Positions 1-7,446 of a stretch of DNA of 64,000 nucleotides are shown here, in pieces. The stretch's first letter is position 1, and every line of letters begins with the position of its first letter. The stretch lies in contig CAVPFL010000005.1 in NCBI GenBank assembly GCA_963703745.1, positions 496,001 to 560,000 on the forward strand, written 5' to 3'. The notes beneath the pieces were generated by a model. The model worked only from the letters and a program-made list of their open reading frames with translations. It searched no databases and was not told the origin of the DNA. The stretch is from AP-15 sp963703745 (GTDB taxonomy: Bacteria; Pseudomonadota; Alphaproteobacteria; ATCC43930; CGMCC-115725). A program made the translations under genes and the position numbers.

Positions 1-379
1 TATTGGCTGTTTTGATGATCTGATCGGCCTCATCCCACTGCTCCTCCTTGGAGAGGTGGCTGATGTCACCGGTGTGGACGAGAAAGGCGGGCTGCGTCGG
101 CATCGCCTTGATCTTGTTGATCGCCTCGGTGAGCGTGGCGCTCGGGTCGGGGTTTGGCGGCAGATGAAAGCCGATGTGGCTGTCGCTGATCTGCACAAAG
201 GTGAGCTCACCCTGGGGCGCCTCGGCGGCCGCCGCCCCGCCGATCAGGCCGAGCGTGCGCGGCACACCGCCGCTCAGGGTCCAAACGACGCCCGTTCCTG
301 TCCAGGCCATGCACTTCAACAGGCCGCGGCGGTTCATCTTCGCTGCGCCCAATAGGTCTTTGTCGTCACGATCGGCCAT
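1..379 (-). CDS. Metallophosphoesterase with Tat-type signal (3' end outside window)
   Basis: Reading leftwards from ATG at 379, the frame stays open for 126 codons and leaves the window. An AGGAGA ribosome-binding site precedes the start. The N-terminus has a twin-arginine motif (NRRGLLK, about residues 16-22), a hydrophobic stretch and an AAAEA-like cleavage region, so Tat export to the periplasm is likely. The mature part begins with FVQISDSHIGF and then HTGDISH. These are the first two metal-binding blocks (DxH and GD) of calcineurin-like metallophosphoesterases, which bind two metal ions. The substrate cannot be told because the rest of the domain is missing. It is divergent from two exported c-type cytochrome genes, so a shared periplasmic context is plausible. 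Confidence 0.85.
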   Translation of the reverse strand, partial: MADRDDKDLLGAAKMNRRGLLKCMAWTGTGVVWTLSGGVPRTLGLIGGAAAAEAPQGELTFVQISDSHIGFHLPPNPDPSATLTEAINKIKAMPTQPAFLVHTGDISHLSKEEQWDEADQIIKTAN

Positions 380-544
380 CTGTCTCTCCTGATTGGCGTG
401 GTGGGTGACGGCGATCCAGACCGATGTCCCCGCCGGTTTATTCCCACCCCGACAAATTGCTGCGTTCCGGAATAACCGGGCGGGATCGGAAGTCTGCTCA
501 CGCGAGGCTCGCGGTTAGCGCAGCCCGACTCGGAGTGAGCGGAT

Positions 545-1015
545 ATGCGAGGGTGGGGGCGTGTCCTGCCGATGACGGCGGGGATCAGCGCGCTATTGAC
601 AATCGCGGTTCAAGGCGCCTCGCCCGAGGACGGCAAGGCGGCCTTCGAGCGGCGCGAAGACACGATGAAGCACATGGGGCGGCCGCTTTATCTCGGCATC
701 GGCCGCGTCGTGAAAGGCACCGCTGCGTACGGCCCGGATACGGTCGCGGCGGCGGAAACCGTCGCTTCGCTTGCTAGCACCCTCGACCGGACCTTGTTTC
801 CGCCGGGCTCGGATGTGGAGGAGAGCAAGATCAAACCGGCGATCTTCTCCGCGGGCGACCAGGTCGATCAGCTGATCGCGACAGTGCAGAGCGCGACCGC
901 GCGGCTCGTGCCGGCAGTGAAGACCGGCGACAAGGCAGCGATCACTGCCGCCTATACTGCAGCCGCCGACGCTTGCAATGCCTGTCACACCAAATTTCGT
1001 AAGGAAGAAGAGTGA
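545..1015 (+). CDS. Cytochrome c'/c556-type class II c-type cytochrome
   Basis: The 156-residue protein has an N-terminal Sec signal (hydrophobic residues about 10-22, ending before SPEDGK). It carries a single heme-binding motif, CNACH, close to the C-terminus, followed by TKFRKEEE. A C-terminal CxxCH after a helical body of about 120 residues is the signature of class II cytochromes (c', c556), periplasmic four-helix-bundle electron carriers. The start could also be ATG 572, which would keep most of the signal. The stop overlaps the start of the next cytochrome gene, so the two are co-transcribed and probably translationally coupled. Confidence 0.85.
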   Translation: MRGWGRVLPMTAGISALLTIAVQGASPEDGKAAFERREDTMKHMGRPLYLGIGRVVKGTAAYGPDTVAAAETVASLASTLDRTLFPPGSDVEESKIKPAIFSAGDQVDQLIATVQSATARLVPAVKTGDKAAITAAYTAAADACNACHTKFRKEEE

Positions 1016-1899
1016 TGCCGGCGTTTCAGCGCCAGCCGATCGCGGCGGCGTTCGCGCTGATGCTGCTCACTCGAGCAATCCCGGCAGCAGGTGACGAAGA
1101 CGCCGTGACGCGCGGCGAATATCTGGTGCGCGCCGGCGGGTGCTTCTCGTGCCATACCGCCGCCAGAGGGCCGAAGCTGGCCGGAGGCCGAGCGCTCGCC
1201 ACCCCGTTCGGGACCTTCTACAGCCCGAACATCACACCCGATCCGGAAACAGGCATCGGCCGCTGGACCGACGCGCAGTTTCTGCGGGCCCTGCGCGAGG
1301 GCGTGCGGCCCGACGGAGCGAACTACTTCCCGGTGTTTCCCTATCCGAGTTTTACCGGGATCACCGACCGCGATGCGCTCGCAATCAAGGCGTATCTGTT
1401 TTCGCTCCCCCCGGTGCACCGGCAGAACCGACCACACGACGTGTCCTTCCCATTCTCTTGGCGTTTCCTGCAAACCGGATGGAAACTATTATTCTTTACG
1501 CCGGGCCCATTCGACCGGGCACCCGAACGGAGTGCCTCTTATAATCGAGGCGCTTACCTCGTCAGTGCGCTCGCGCATTGCGGCGAGTGCCACACCCCGC
1601 GCAACTTCCTCGGCGCCATGCGCTCGGGGCAATGGCTGGCTGGGACACCGGACGGGCCCGACGGCCAGCTCGTTCCCAATATCACGCCCGATCCGGGCAC
1701 GGGGATCGGCAAGTGGGAAAAGGAAGACGTTTTCGAGCTCCTGAAAACCGGCGCCACGCCCGAGCAAAATAAGGTCAAGGGCGCAATGCGGGAGGTCATC
1801 GAGGACGGTCTCAAATATCTCAGCGACGGCGACCTTGAGGCGATTGCCGACTACCTCTTCGCCCAACCCCCGATCGTTCACGAGGTGGCCAAGCGTTGA
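1015..1899 (+). CDS. Diheme c-type cytochrome
   Basis: The 294-residue protein starts at ATG 1015 (an in-frame GTG lies at 1012) and overlaps the upstream stop in a TGATG arrangement. A Sec signal spans about residues 1-25. Two CxxCH heme motifs are visible, CFSCH about residue 43 and CGECH about residue 190, and each is followed by the repeated phrase NITPDP and a GIG(R/K)W segment. This is the internal duplication seen in diheme cytochromes that accept electrons from periplasmic dehydrogenases, such as the cytochrome subunits of alcohol or sorbosone dehydrogenases. No dehydrogenase partner is adjacent, so the donor is unknown. Confidence 0.88.
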   Translation: MPAFQRQPIAAAFALMLLTRAIPAAGDEDAVTRGEYLVRAGGCFSCHTAARGPKLAGGRALATPFGTFYSPNITPDPETGIGRWTDAQFLRALREGVRPDGANYFPVFPYPSFTGITDRDALAIKAYLFSLPPVHRQNRPHDVSFPFSWRFLQTGWKLLFFTPGPFDRAPERSASYNRGAYLVSALAHCGECHTPRNFLGAMRSGQWLAGTPDGPDGQLVPNITPDPGTGIGKWEKEDVFELLKTGATPEQNKVKGAMREVIEDGLKYLSDGDLEAIADYLFAQPPIVHEVAKR

Positions 1900-1916
1900 C
1901 GACGTCGGACGGTACG

Positions 1917-2267
1917 CTATTCGACCGGTACGAAGACCGAATGCCGGATCTTCCCCTCGACATGCTGCGACAAGTGCCCCTTCCCGGTCGTGTCCTCGAC
2001 CAGGATCACCTCGCCGATGCCGATGACCCAACTCTCACCGTCGCTGGCGGTTATCTTCACGCCCGCGTCGAGATTGATGATGTATTGCCGGCGCGGCGCC
2101 GGGTGCCAGTCGATGTCGTGCTCGGCCTGGGTCTCGCGAAAAATAATCCCAGCGGCCGGCAAGCGTTTGGACAATTTGCTGCCACGCCTTTCCTCGACCC
2201 ATTCCACTTCGATGTCACGAAAATGCGATTGGCCGCCGGCATCGGTATAGAGATTGTGTATGCGCAT
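1917..2267 (-). CDS. Small cupin-like protein
   Basis: The start at 2267 has an AGGAG site just upstream; a longer frame begins at 2300. The 116-residue product contains HDIDWHPAPRRQYIINLDAG, then GESWVIGIGEVILVEDTTGKGH. This is the histidine/acidic pattern and glycine turn of a single-domain RmlC-type cupin. Such proteins are cytosolic metal-binding barrels with varied functions, and the substrate is unknown. It lies 44 bases downstream of the octopine-dehydrogenase-family gene on the same strand and is likely in the same transcript. Confidence 0.7.
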   Translation of the reverse strand: MRIHNLYTDAGGQSHFRDIEVEWVEERRGSKLSKRLPAAGIIFRETQAEHDIDWHPAPRRQYIINLDAGVKITASDGESWVIGIGEVILVEDTTGKGHLSQHVEGKIRHSVFVPVE

Positions 2268-2311
2268 GGGAGGCTCTCCTCGGGAAAAAATTCCGAGCAA
2301 AACTAGACGGT

Positions 2312-3421
2312 TCAGAAACCTTCGTCCATCACGCGGCGGATTGCGGCGGCGCTCATCCCGCCAAGCCCTAAACGCGCCAGTGTACGTCCTTCGGTGGCGA
2401 AGTCGTTTCCGGTCATGCTATGGACGATCGTGACGAGCGAGTCGATCGCCGGTGTCGGCACCCCGGCCGCCGCCCCCAGCGCGCTCATCGGGATCAGGCC
2501 GGTCGGGACGTCTTCCGTAATGAATTTATGCTCTAGCGAACTCGGCGTACCGGTCGCCTGGTAGGGCCCGTCGCTGTTATACGTGAGTCGCTGGCAGGAT
2601 TCGACGAGGCTCACTTCGCGCACGCCGTAGACGCGATCGAACCACTCCTCCAACGTCGGGACGGCTGCACCCAGGGCCGCAGCGACCATCACTCGCTCAC
2701 TATTGATCGCCTGGTATAGCCGGGCGACTGCCGGCGTCACACCTTCCGCGTAGAATCTGTAGCTGTCGCCGCTCTCGATCCGCGCGGCATTGGCCACGCA
2801 ATTTGCCACATGCAGCATTGCATTGGCATTGGTGAACCCTGTGTAAAGAGCGTTCGGCGCTGCCACGGCCTGTGGGAACAGCGGAGACAGGCGTTGGTAG
2901 ACCGATGCGATGCGATAGCCCGGGAACGCAGCTATCTGCAGCCAACGCTTTGCGACGATCGGACGTATTCGGGTCGGCGAGAGCCGCCGGCAAGAGTAGG
3001 GATAATTGTCCATTTCGGCGACCGCGACGTCGGCACGGCAGCCGGCGTCGTCGAGCGCTCGGCGCACAATCAGCGATCCTCCGGTATTGCCCTGGATCAA
3101 GAGGATCACTTGGCCGTCGCACAGCAGAGGTGCCAGTGATCGCGCCACAGTCGCCTGCGCATTGCCACCGGTCACGACGATGACGAGATCGGTACCGTCG
3201 ACGGCCGATCGCATATCACTTGTTGCGCGCTCGACGGCGGCGAACCCGGCGCTCTCGCCCTCGACATCGATGCCGCCGAAGGCTCTGATGTCGGAAAGCC
3301 GCGCATCGTCGATGTCGTGCAGCCGCAACTTATACCCGGCGATCCCCAGCTCAGCGGCGAGGTAAATTCCGCCAATTCCGGCGCCGATGATCGCGACGGT
3401 CCCGACCGTATCTCCGCCCAT
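2312..3421 (-). CDS. NAD/NADP octopine/nopaline dehydrogenase family protein
   Basis: The 369-residue protein opens with an N-terminal Rossmann fold (AIIGAGIGGIYLAAEL, GxGxxG). A helical C-terminal domain follows, with the family's conserved blocks around NALYTGFTNANAMLHV and the segment beginning LEHKFITEDVP. Family members reductively join an amino acid and a 2-oxo acid to make opine-like secondary amines; some are ketopantoate-reductase-like. I prefer the start at ATG 3421, with GAGGGA nine bases upstream; a GTG at 3439 is in frame. The downstream cupin gene probably shares its transcript. The true substrates are unknown. Confidence 0.78.
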   Translation of the reverse strand: MGGDTVGTVAIIGAGIGGIYLAAELGIAGYKLRLHDIDDARLSDIRAFGGIDVEGESAGFAAVERATSDMRSAVDGTDLVIVVTGGNAQATVARSLAPLLCDGQVILLIQGNTGGSLIVRRALDDAGCRADVAVAEMDNYPYSCRRLSPTRIRPIVAKRWLQIAAFPGYRIASVYQRLSPLFPQAVAAPNALYTGFTNANAMLHVANCVANAARIESGDSYRFYAEGVTPAVARLYQAINSERVMVAAALGAAVPTLEEWFDRVYGVREVSLVESCQRLTYNSDGPYQATGTPSSLEHKFITEDVPTGLIPMSALGAAAGVPTPAIDSLVTIVHSMTGNDFATEGRTLARLGLGGMSAAAIRRVMDEGF

Positions 3422-3495
3422 CACGATTGTTTCCCTCACGCTGTGCTAATCTTGAAAATAATCCGTCCGTCCGGCGGTGAACAGCGGCGGTTGAG

Positions 3496-3537
3496 ATGAA
3501 CATGGCGAAGCCATATCCGAGCAAACGGCAGGCATGA
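3496..3537 (+). CDS. Possible 13-codon leader ORF before the GGCT-like gene
   Basis: ATG 3496 opens a 13-codon frame (MNMAKPYPSKRQA) whose TGA overlaps the ATG of the next gene in an ATGA arrangement. The overlap would couple translation of the two. The upstream ribosome-binding site is weak (GGCGGTTGAG). It could equally be chance, as the frame is very short. Confidence 0.25.
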   Translation: MNMAKPYPSKRQA

Positions 3538-4115
3538 TCGTATTTCGCGGCAAGCTTCGTCGGTTCGTTGCCCGGTCCTGGGCCCTATCTTGGTGCTATT
3601 ACAGGCTGCACGGCTTGGTTCTGACAGGGCGGCCGGGTGAATACGTCTGGTACTTCGCCTATGGCGCCAATATGCACGACCGGGCCTTTCGCGAGCGGCG
3701 TCGCATGAGACCGGTTGACCTGCGCGTCGGGCGCCTCCGCGGCTATCGCCTTCGCTTCAATCTCGAAGGTCGCCCGAAGGGCCGGGCCGCACCGGCAAAT
3801 TTATGGCCCGATGCGGAGGCTGAGGTCTGGGGTGTGCTTTACAAGGTCAAGCGTCGCGACCTCCTCCGCCTCGATTCGACCGAGGGAGTTCCTGGACGCG
3901 GCTACCGGCCGCAGTGGTTCGAGGCCGAGGAACGCGATGGTGGCGTCCTTTCCGCTGTAGCCTACATTGCCCCCGGCAATGAAAACGACGGCTATCCGTC
4001 GCTGCGTTACCTGACCTTGCTGCGGGAGGGGGCGCGAGCCAACGGACTGCCCGCACACTGGGTGCAATTCCTCGACAGCGTCGAGCACGCGAAATCTGCG
4101 GAGGCTGCAGAGTGA
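3534..4115 (+). CDS. Gamma-glutamylcyclotransferase-like protein
   Basis: The 193-residue protein has WYFAYGANMHD at about residue 40 (the nucleotide-like anion loop, usually YFAYGSNM). Later come GVLYKVKRRDLLRLDSTEGVPG and a GYRPQ segment; the Glu of DSTEG matches the catalytic acid of the GGCT/AIG2 fold. Family members cyclise gamma-glutamyl amines to 5-oxoproline. The N-terminal 35 residues are basic and unusual, so the true start may be further in. It overlaps tenA by four bases (GTGA), so the two are translationally coupled. Its role beside a thiamin-salvage gene is unknown. Confidence 0.75.
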   Translation: MIVFRGKLRRFVARSWALSWCYYRLHGLVLTGRPGEYVWYFAYGANMHDRAFRERRRMRPVDLRVGRLRGYRLRFNLEGRPKGRAAPANLWPDAEAEVWGVLYKVKRRDLLRLDSTEGVPGRGYRPQWFEAEERDGGVLSAVAYIAPGNENDGYPSLRYLTLLREGARANGLPAHWVQFLDSVEHAKSAEAAE

Positions 4116-4783
4116 TCCTCTTTTCCGACGAAGCCTGGGAGCGCACGGCGCGACTGCGCGAAGCGATCCACCGGCTTCCGTTCAACGTCGAGCTCGCCGC
4201 CGGCTCGTTGGCCCGCGACCGTTTCCAGAGCTACATTATTCAGGATTCGCTCTATCTCGGCCGCTTTTCGCGCGCTCTCGCAATCGCGGCAGCGAAGGCT
4301 CCCGACAGTGACGCGATGCAGTCCTTTGCCCAGTCGGCGCTGAGAGCCGTCGCGGTCGAGCAGGCATTGCACGGCCGGTATTTGCGGGAATTCAGCATCG
4401 ATCTTGCCCGGATCGGCGAGGTCGAGGCGTGGCCGGATTGCCTTGCCTATACCAGCTACCTGATCGCCGCGGCCTACCACGAACCCTGGGAGGTCCTTGT
4501 CGCAGCCCTCTTGCCGTGCTTCCGCATCTATTGGGATGTCGGGTGCGCCATAGCGCAGAAGGCGGGGCCCGCGAACCCCTATCGGGCATGGATCGATACC
4601 TATGCCGACGAGGGCTTTGGCCAAGCGGTGCACACCGCCGTTACAATCGGCGATCGGGCCGCCGCCGCGGTCACCGCGGCGACCCGCGCGGCGATGCTCG
4701 CGGCCTTCGTCCGCGCTTGTCAATACGAATGGTTGTTCTGGGACGGCGCCTATCAGCGCCGGGGCTGGCCCTCCTTCGACTAG
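4112..4783 (+). CDS. tenA: TenA/thiaminase-II-type aminopyrimidine aminohydrolase
   Basis: The 223-residue product is full length for TenA. It shows the all-helical family pattern: FQSYIIQDSLYL early, HEPWEVLVAALLPCFRIYW with the catalytic cysteine in LLPC, and a C-terminal YEWLFWDGAY segment that carries the conserved acid. TenA hydrolyses aminopyrimidines to hydroxymethylpyrimidine for thiamin salvage. The start is GTG 4112, overlapping the previous stop. No thi genes or recognisable TPP riboswitch are next to it, and the coupled GGCT-like gene is an odd partner. TenA homologues with altered specificity exist, so salvage is inferred from family. Confidence 0.85.
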   Translation: MILFSDEAWERTARLREAIHRLPFNVELAAGSLARDRFQSYIIQDSLYLGRFSRALAIAAAKAPDSDAMQSFAQSALRAVAVEQALHGRYLREFSIDLARIGEVEAWPDCLAYTSYLIAAAYHEPWEVLVAALLPCFRIYWDVGCAIAQKAGPANPYRAWIDTYADEGFGQAVHTAVTIGDRAAAAVTAATRAAMLAAFVRACQYEWLFWDGAYQRRGWPSFD

Positions 4784-4796
4784 CGGCGCCGTACCC

Positions 4797-5672
4797 CTAG
4801 TCGCTGACCGGCTCGAGGCGGAAGCCATCGCCCCAGCGCCGGATGTGCCCGACGGATGGCGACGGGAAGTGCATCGTGCAGCACAGGGTCGGGGTTTCGC
4901 AGTAGCGTTCGAGAAAGGCGCGGCGGGTGGCTGCGGCCTGCTTCTGATCGTAATCGACGCGCATGACAAGGTCCGGATAGCGCGCCTGGATCGGCGAATG
5001 GATCAGGTCGCCGGTGAATACGGCCTGGTCGCCGCCGCGCCCGGCGCAGACCGCGAAGTGGTCGGGCGTATGGCCGGCGGTCGGGGTCAGCCGGACATGG
5101 TCGTCAAGCGCGTGGTCGCTCGTCACCAGCTCGGCCTTTTTGGCGTCGATGATTGGCAGCACGCTTTCCCGCATCGCGTCGAGCGGGGTGTCCCGGTGGA
5201 CGCCGTCCCAATATTCGTATTCCTTTTTGGAGAACAGGTACTTGGCGTTTGGAAAGGTGGGCACCCAGCGGCCGTTTTCGAGCCGCGTATTCCAGCCGAC
5301 ATGGTCGCCGTGCAGATGCGTGCACATGACGAAGTCGATGTCGTCGACGCCGACGCCGGCCGCCTTCAGCGCCTGCATCCAGTTGCCGTCGGTTTTCTTG
5401 TGCCAGGTCGGACGCAGCGGAAACGTCTTTTCATTGCCGATGCAGGCGTCGACGAGGATCGTGTGGTGCGGTGTCTTCAAGACATAGGATTGGAAGCAGA
5501 GGACGGCCTTGTCGCCTGCCGGGTCGAGTGCGGCGGGCTCCAGCCACGACCGGTTCTCGTCCAGGAGCTCGCGGCTCAGGCTCGGCAGAAACTCCAAGAT
5601 CGGCGTAAAGCCGGCCTCTTGATCCACGATCCGATGGATCGTCATATCGTTGACGCCAAAGCTCGTGCGCAT
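4797..5672 (-). CDS. MBL-fold metallo-hydrolase (lactonase-like)
   Basis: This is a metallo-beta-lactamase fold of about 290 residues. THLHGDHVGW gives the HxHxDH motif; later come TAGHTPDH (third metal histidine), FTGDLIH (bridging Asp) and a C-terminal HFP. The spacing resembles quorum-quenching lactonase-like MBL proteins, but specificity is unproven. Starts are possible at 5687, 5672 and 5645; 5672 has GAGGG within reach and gives the conserved MRTSFGVND opening. No signal peptide is seen. It is divergent from cobB and convergent with tenA. Confidence 0.8.
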   Translation of the reverse strand: MRTSFGVNDMTIHRIVDQEAGFTPILEFLPSLSRELLDENRSWLEPAALDPAGDKAVLCFQSYVLKTPHHTILVDACIGNEKTFPLRPTWHKKTDGNWMQALKAAGVGVDDIDFVMCTHLHGDHVGWNTRLENGRWVPTFPNAKYLFSKKEYEYWDGVHRDTPLDAMRESVLPIIDAKKAELVTSDHALDDHVRLTPTAGHTPDHFAVCAGRGGDQAVFTGDLIHSPIQARYPDLVMRVDYDQKQAAATRRAFLERYCETPTLCCTMHFPSPSVGHIRRWGDGFRLEPVSD

Positions 5673-5715
5673 CGTCTCGGCCCTCATCAAAGATGGTCTA
5701 CTATCTTCGATTGCG

Positions 5716-7092
5716 ATGGTAGCTCCCGATTTGACGCGCGACAAACGTATTGGCTTACCACAGTCCCCGCCGCACCCGGGCAGGGGGCTGATCTTCGCTG
5801 CCCCGGCTTCGGGAAGCGGCAAGACCGTAGTGACAGCCGGCCTCCTACGGCATCTCCGAGGATGTCGCGTTAGCGTTGCCGCCGCCAAGGCGGGACCCGA
5901 TTTCATCGATCCGACCTATCACAATGCGGCAAGCGGCAAGCCATGCCTCAACCTCGATGTCTGGGCGATGCGGACCGCGACCCTCGCGGGTCTCGTTGCC
6001 GAGCTCGAAGCCGCCAGCGATTTGATCTTGTGCGAAGGTGTCATGGGGTTGTTCGACGGGACCGGAGCGCAGGGTGAAGCCGGTTCCACAGCGGAGCTCG
6101 CGCGCCTTACCGGCTGGCCAGTCGTGCTGGTCGTCGACGCACATGGCCAAGGTGCTTCGGTGGCTGCATTGTTGCGCGGGTTTGCCACTCACGAGCCGGC
6201 CGTGCCCGTCGTCGGCGTGATCTTCAACCGGGTCTCGAGCGCACGCCATCGTATGCTCCTTGCGGGAGCGGTGTCGCGTCATCTGCCCAATCTCGTCTGT
6301 ATCGGCGCCCTGCCCTCGGATCCCGCGCTTATTCTTCCGTCGCGACATCTCGGCCTGGTGCCGGCAGGCGAGGCCGAGGATGCCGAGCGGGTGATCGATC
6401 GCACCGCCGAGTTGATCGGAGCCAACCTCGATGTCGATCGGCTATTGAGGCTGGCGCGATCCTCGATCCTCGATGACGCGCCACCGATTCACGGCATCCC
6501 CCCCCTGGGGCGGCGCATCGCCGTCGCACGCGACGACGCGTTCTGTTTCGCCTATCCGGCGCTGATCGAAGGGTGGCGGCGAGAGGGGGCCGAGCTCGGT
6601 TTCTTCTCACCCCTTGCGAATGAACCGCCCGATGCCGCTGCCGATGCCATCTACCTACCTGGTGGCTATCCGGAGCTTTGGGCGGGCAAGCTAGCCGCCG
6701 CCGACGCTTTTGCCGCAGGCCTGCGCCGCGCCGCTGCCCAGCGAAAACCGGTGTATGGCGAATGCGGCGGCTATATGGTGCTCGGCGACTATCTGATCGA
6801 CGCCGAAGGGCGCAGACAGCCTATGGCGGGGCTGCTGCCGCTGACGACGAGCTTTGCCGACCGACGGCTTCATCTCGGCTATCGCTGCGCGACGCTGCTC
6901 GCCAGCGGGCCGCTCGGGGAAGCCGGAGCCTGCTTTCGCGGGCACGAATTTCATTATGCGACGGTCGCCCAGCAACGCGTGGCTGACCCGTTGCTGTCGG
7001 TGACGGATGCAGCAGGGGAAGTTGTGGCTGCTTGCGGTTTACGACAAGGCTCGGTGTTCGGTTCCTTAATCCACCTCGTCGATCGAGCTTGA
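5716..7092 (+). CDS. cobB: Cobyrinate a,c-diamide synthase
   Basis: The 458-residue protein begins at ATG 5716, with LIFAAPASGSGKT as its P-loop (residues about 22-35). The middle has LCEGVMGLFDG, and the C-terminal class I glutamine amidotransferase domain shows YLPGGYPELWA and YGECGGYMVLG with the nucleophile cysteine. This is the CobB/CbiA architecture: ATP-dependent amidation of the a and c carboxylates of cobyrinic acid, with glutamine as the ammonia source, in cobalamin synthesis. No other cob genes are adjacent and no cobalamin riboswitch is visible. The frame opens upstream at 5650, overlapping the divergent MBL gene, which is less likely. Confidence 0.93.
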   Translation: MVAPDLTRDKRIGLPQSPPHPGRGLIFAAPASGSGKTVVTAGLLRHLRGCRVSVAAAKAGPDFIDPTYHNAASGKPCLNLDVWAMRTATLAGLVAELEAASDLILCEGVMGLFDGTGAQGEAGSTAELARLTGWPVVLVVDAHGQGASVAALLRGFATHEPAVPVVGVIFNRVSSARHRMLLAGAVSRHLPNLVCIGALPSDPALILPSRHLGLVPAGEAEDAERVIDRTAELIGANLDVDRLLRLARSSILDDAPPIHGIPPLGRRIAVARDDAFCFAYPALIEGWRREGAELGFFSPLANEPPDAAADAIYLPGGYPELWAGKLAAADAFAAGLRRAAAQRKPVYGECGGYMVLGDYLIDAEGRRQPMAGLLPLTTSFADRRLHLGYRCATLLASGPLGEAGACFRGHEFHYATVAQQRVADPLLSVTDAAGEVVAACGLRQGSVFGSLIHLVDRA

Positions 7093-7104
7093 CCCACAGA
7101 TACT

Positions 7105-7428
7105 TCAGTCGAGCCTGACCTGGATCTCGTCGCCGACAACCCGCACCGGGTAGGTCTTCAAATCCTCGGTCGCCGGCGGGTCGAGCACCTTTCCGGTACG
7201 AATGTCAAAACGCGCGGCATGCAACGGGCACTCGATCACATCGCCGTCGAGCCAGCCGTCGGACAAGCAGGCATAGGCGTGAGTGCAGATATTGTCAGTT
7301 GCAAAGATTCCGTCATCAGCGGCGTAGAGCGCGATCGAGCGGCCCGCGACCTCGACCCCGAGAACCTCGCCTTCTGTCAAATCCCCGCGCCCGGCGGCCC
7401 GCACCCAGCCCGCGTCATCCCCGGTCAT
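7105..7428 (-). CDS. Rieske-type [2Fe-2S] ferredoxin
   Basis: The 107-residue single-domain protein has both Rieske boxes, CTHAYACLSDG (C-x-H) and CPLHAARFDIRTG (C-x2-H), which bind the 2Fe-2S cluster. It resembles NirD/BphF-like soluble ferredoxins that feed electrons to oxygenases. It converges with cobB, and no oxygenase component is adjacent. The partner is unknown. Confidence 0.9.
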   Translation of the reverse strand: MTGDDAGWVRAAGRGDLTEGEVLGVEVAGRSIALYAADDGIFATDNICTHAYACLSDGWLDGDVIECPLHAARFDIRTGKVLDPPATEDLKTYPVRVVGDEIQVRLD

Positions 7429-7446
7429 CGGCTCGCTCCGGACCGT

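Noticed and set aside
4007..4969. 320-codon minus-strand ORF over tenA
   Set aside because: Antisense to TenA and overlaps the MBL gene; composition typical of a shadow frame.
4797..5716. Cobalamin or TPP riboswitch near cobB or tenA
   Set aside because: No B12-box-like or thi-box-like conserved core seen in the short upstream gaps.
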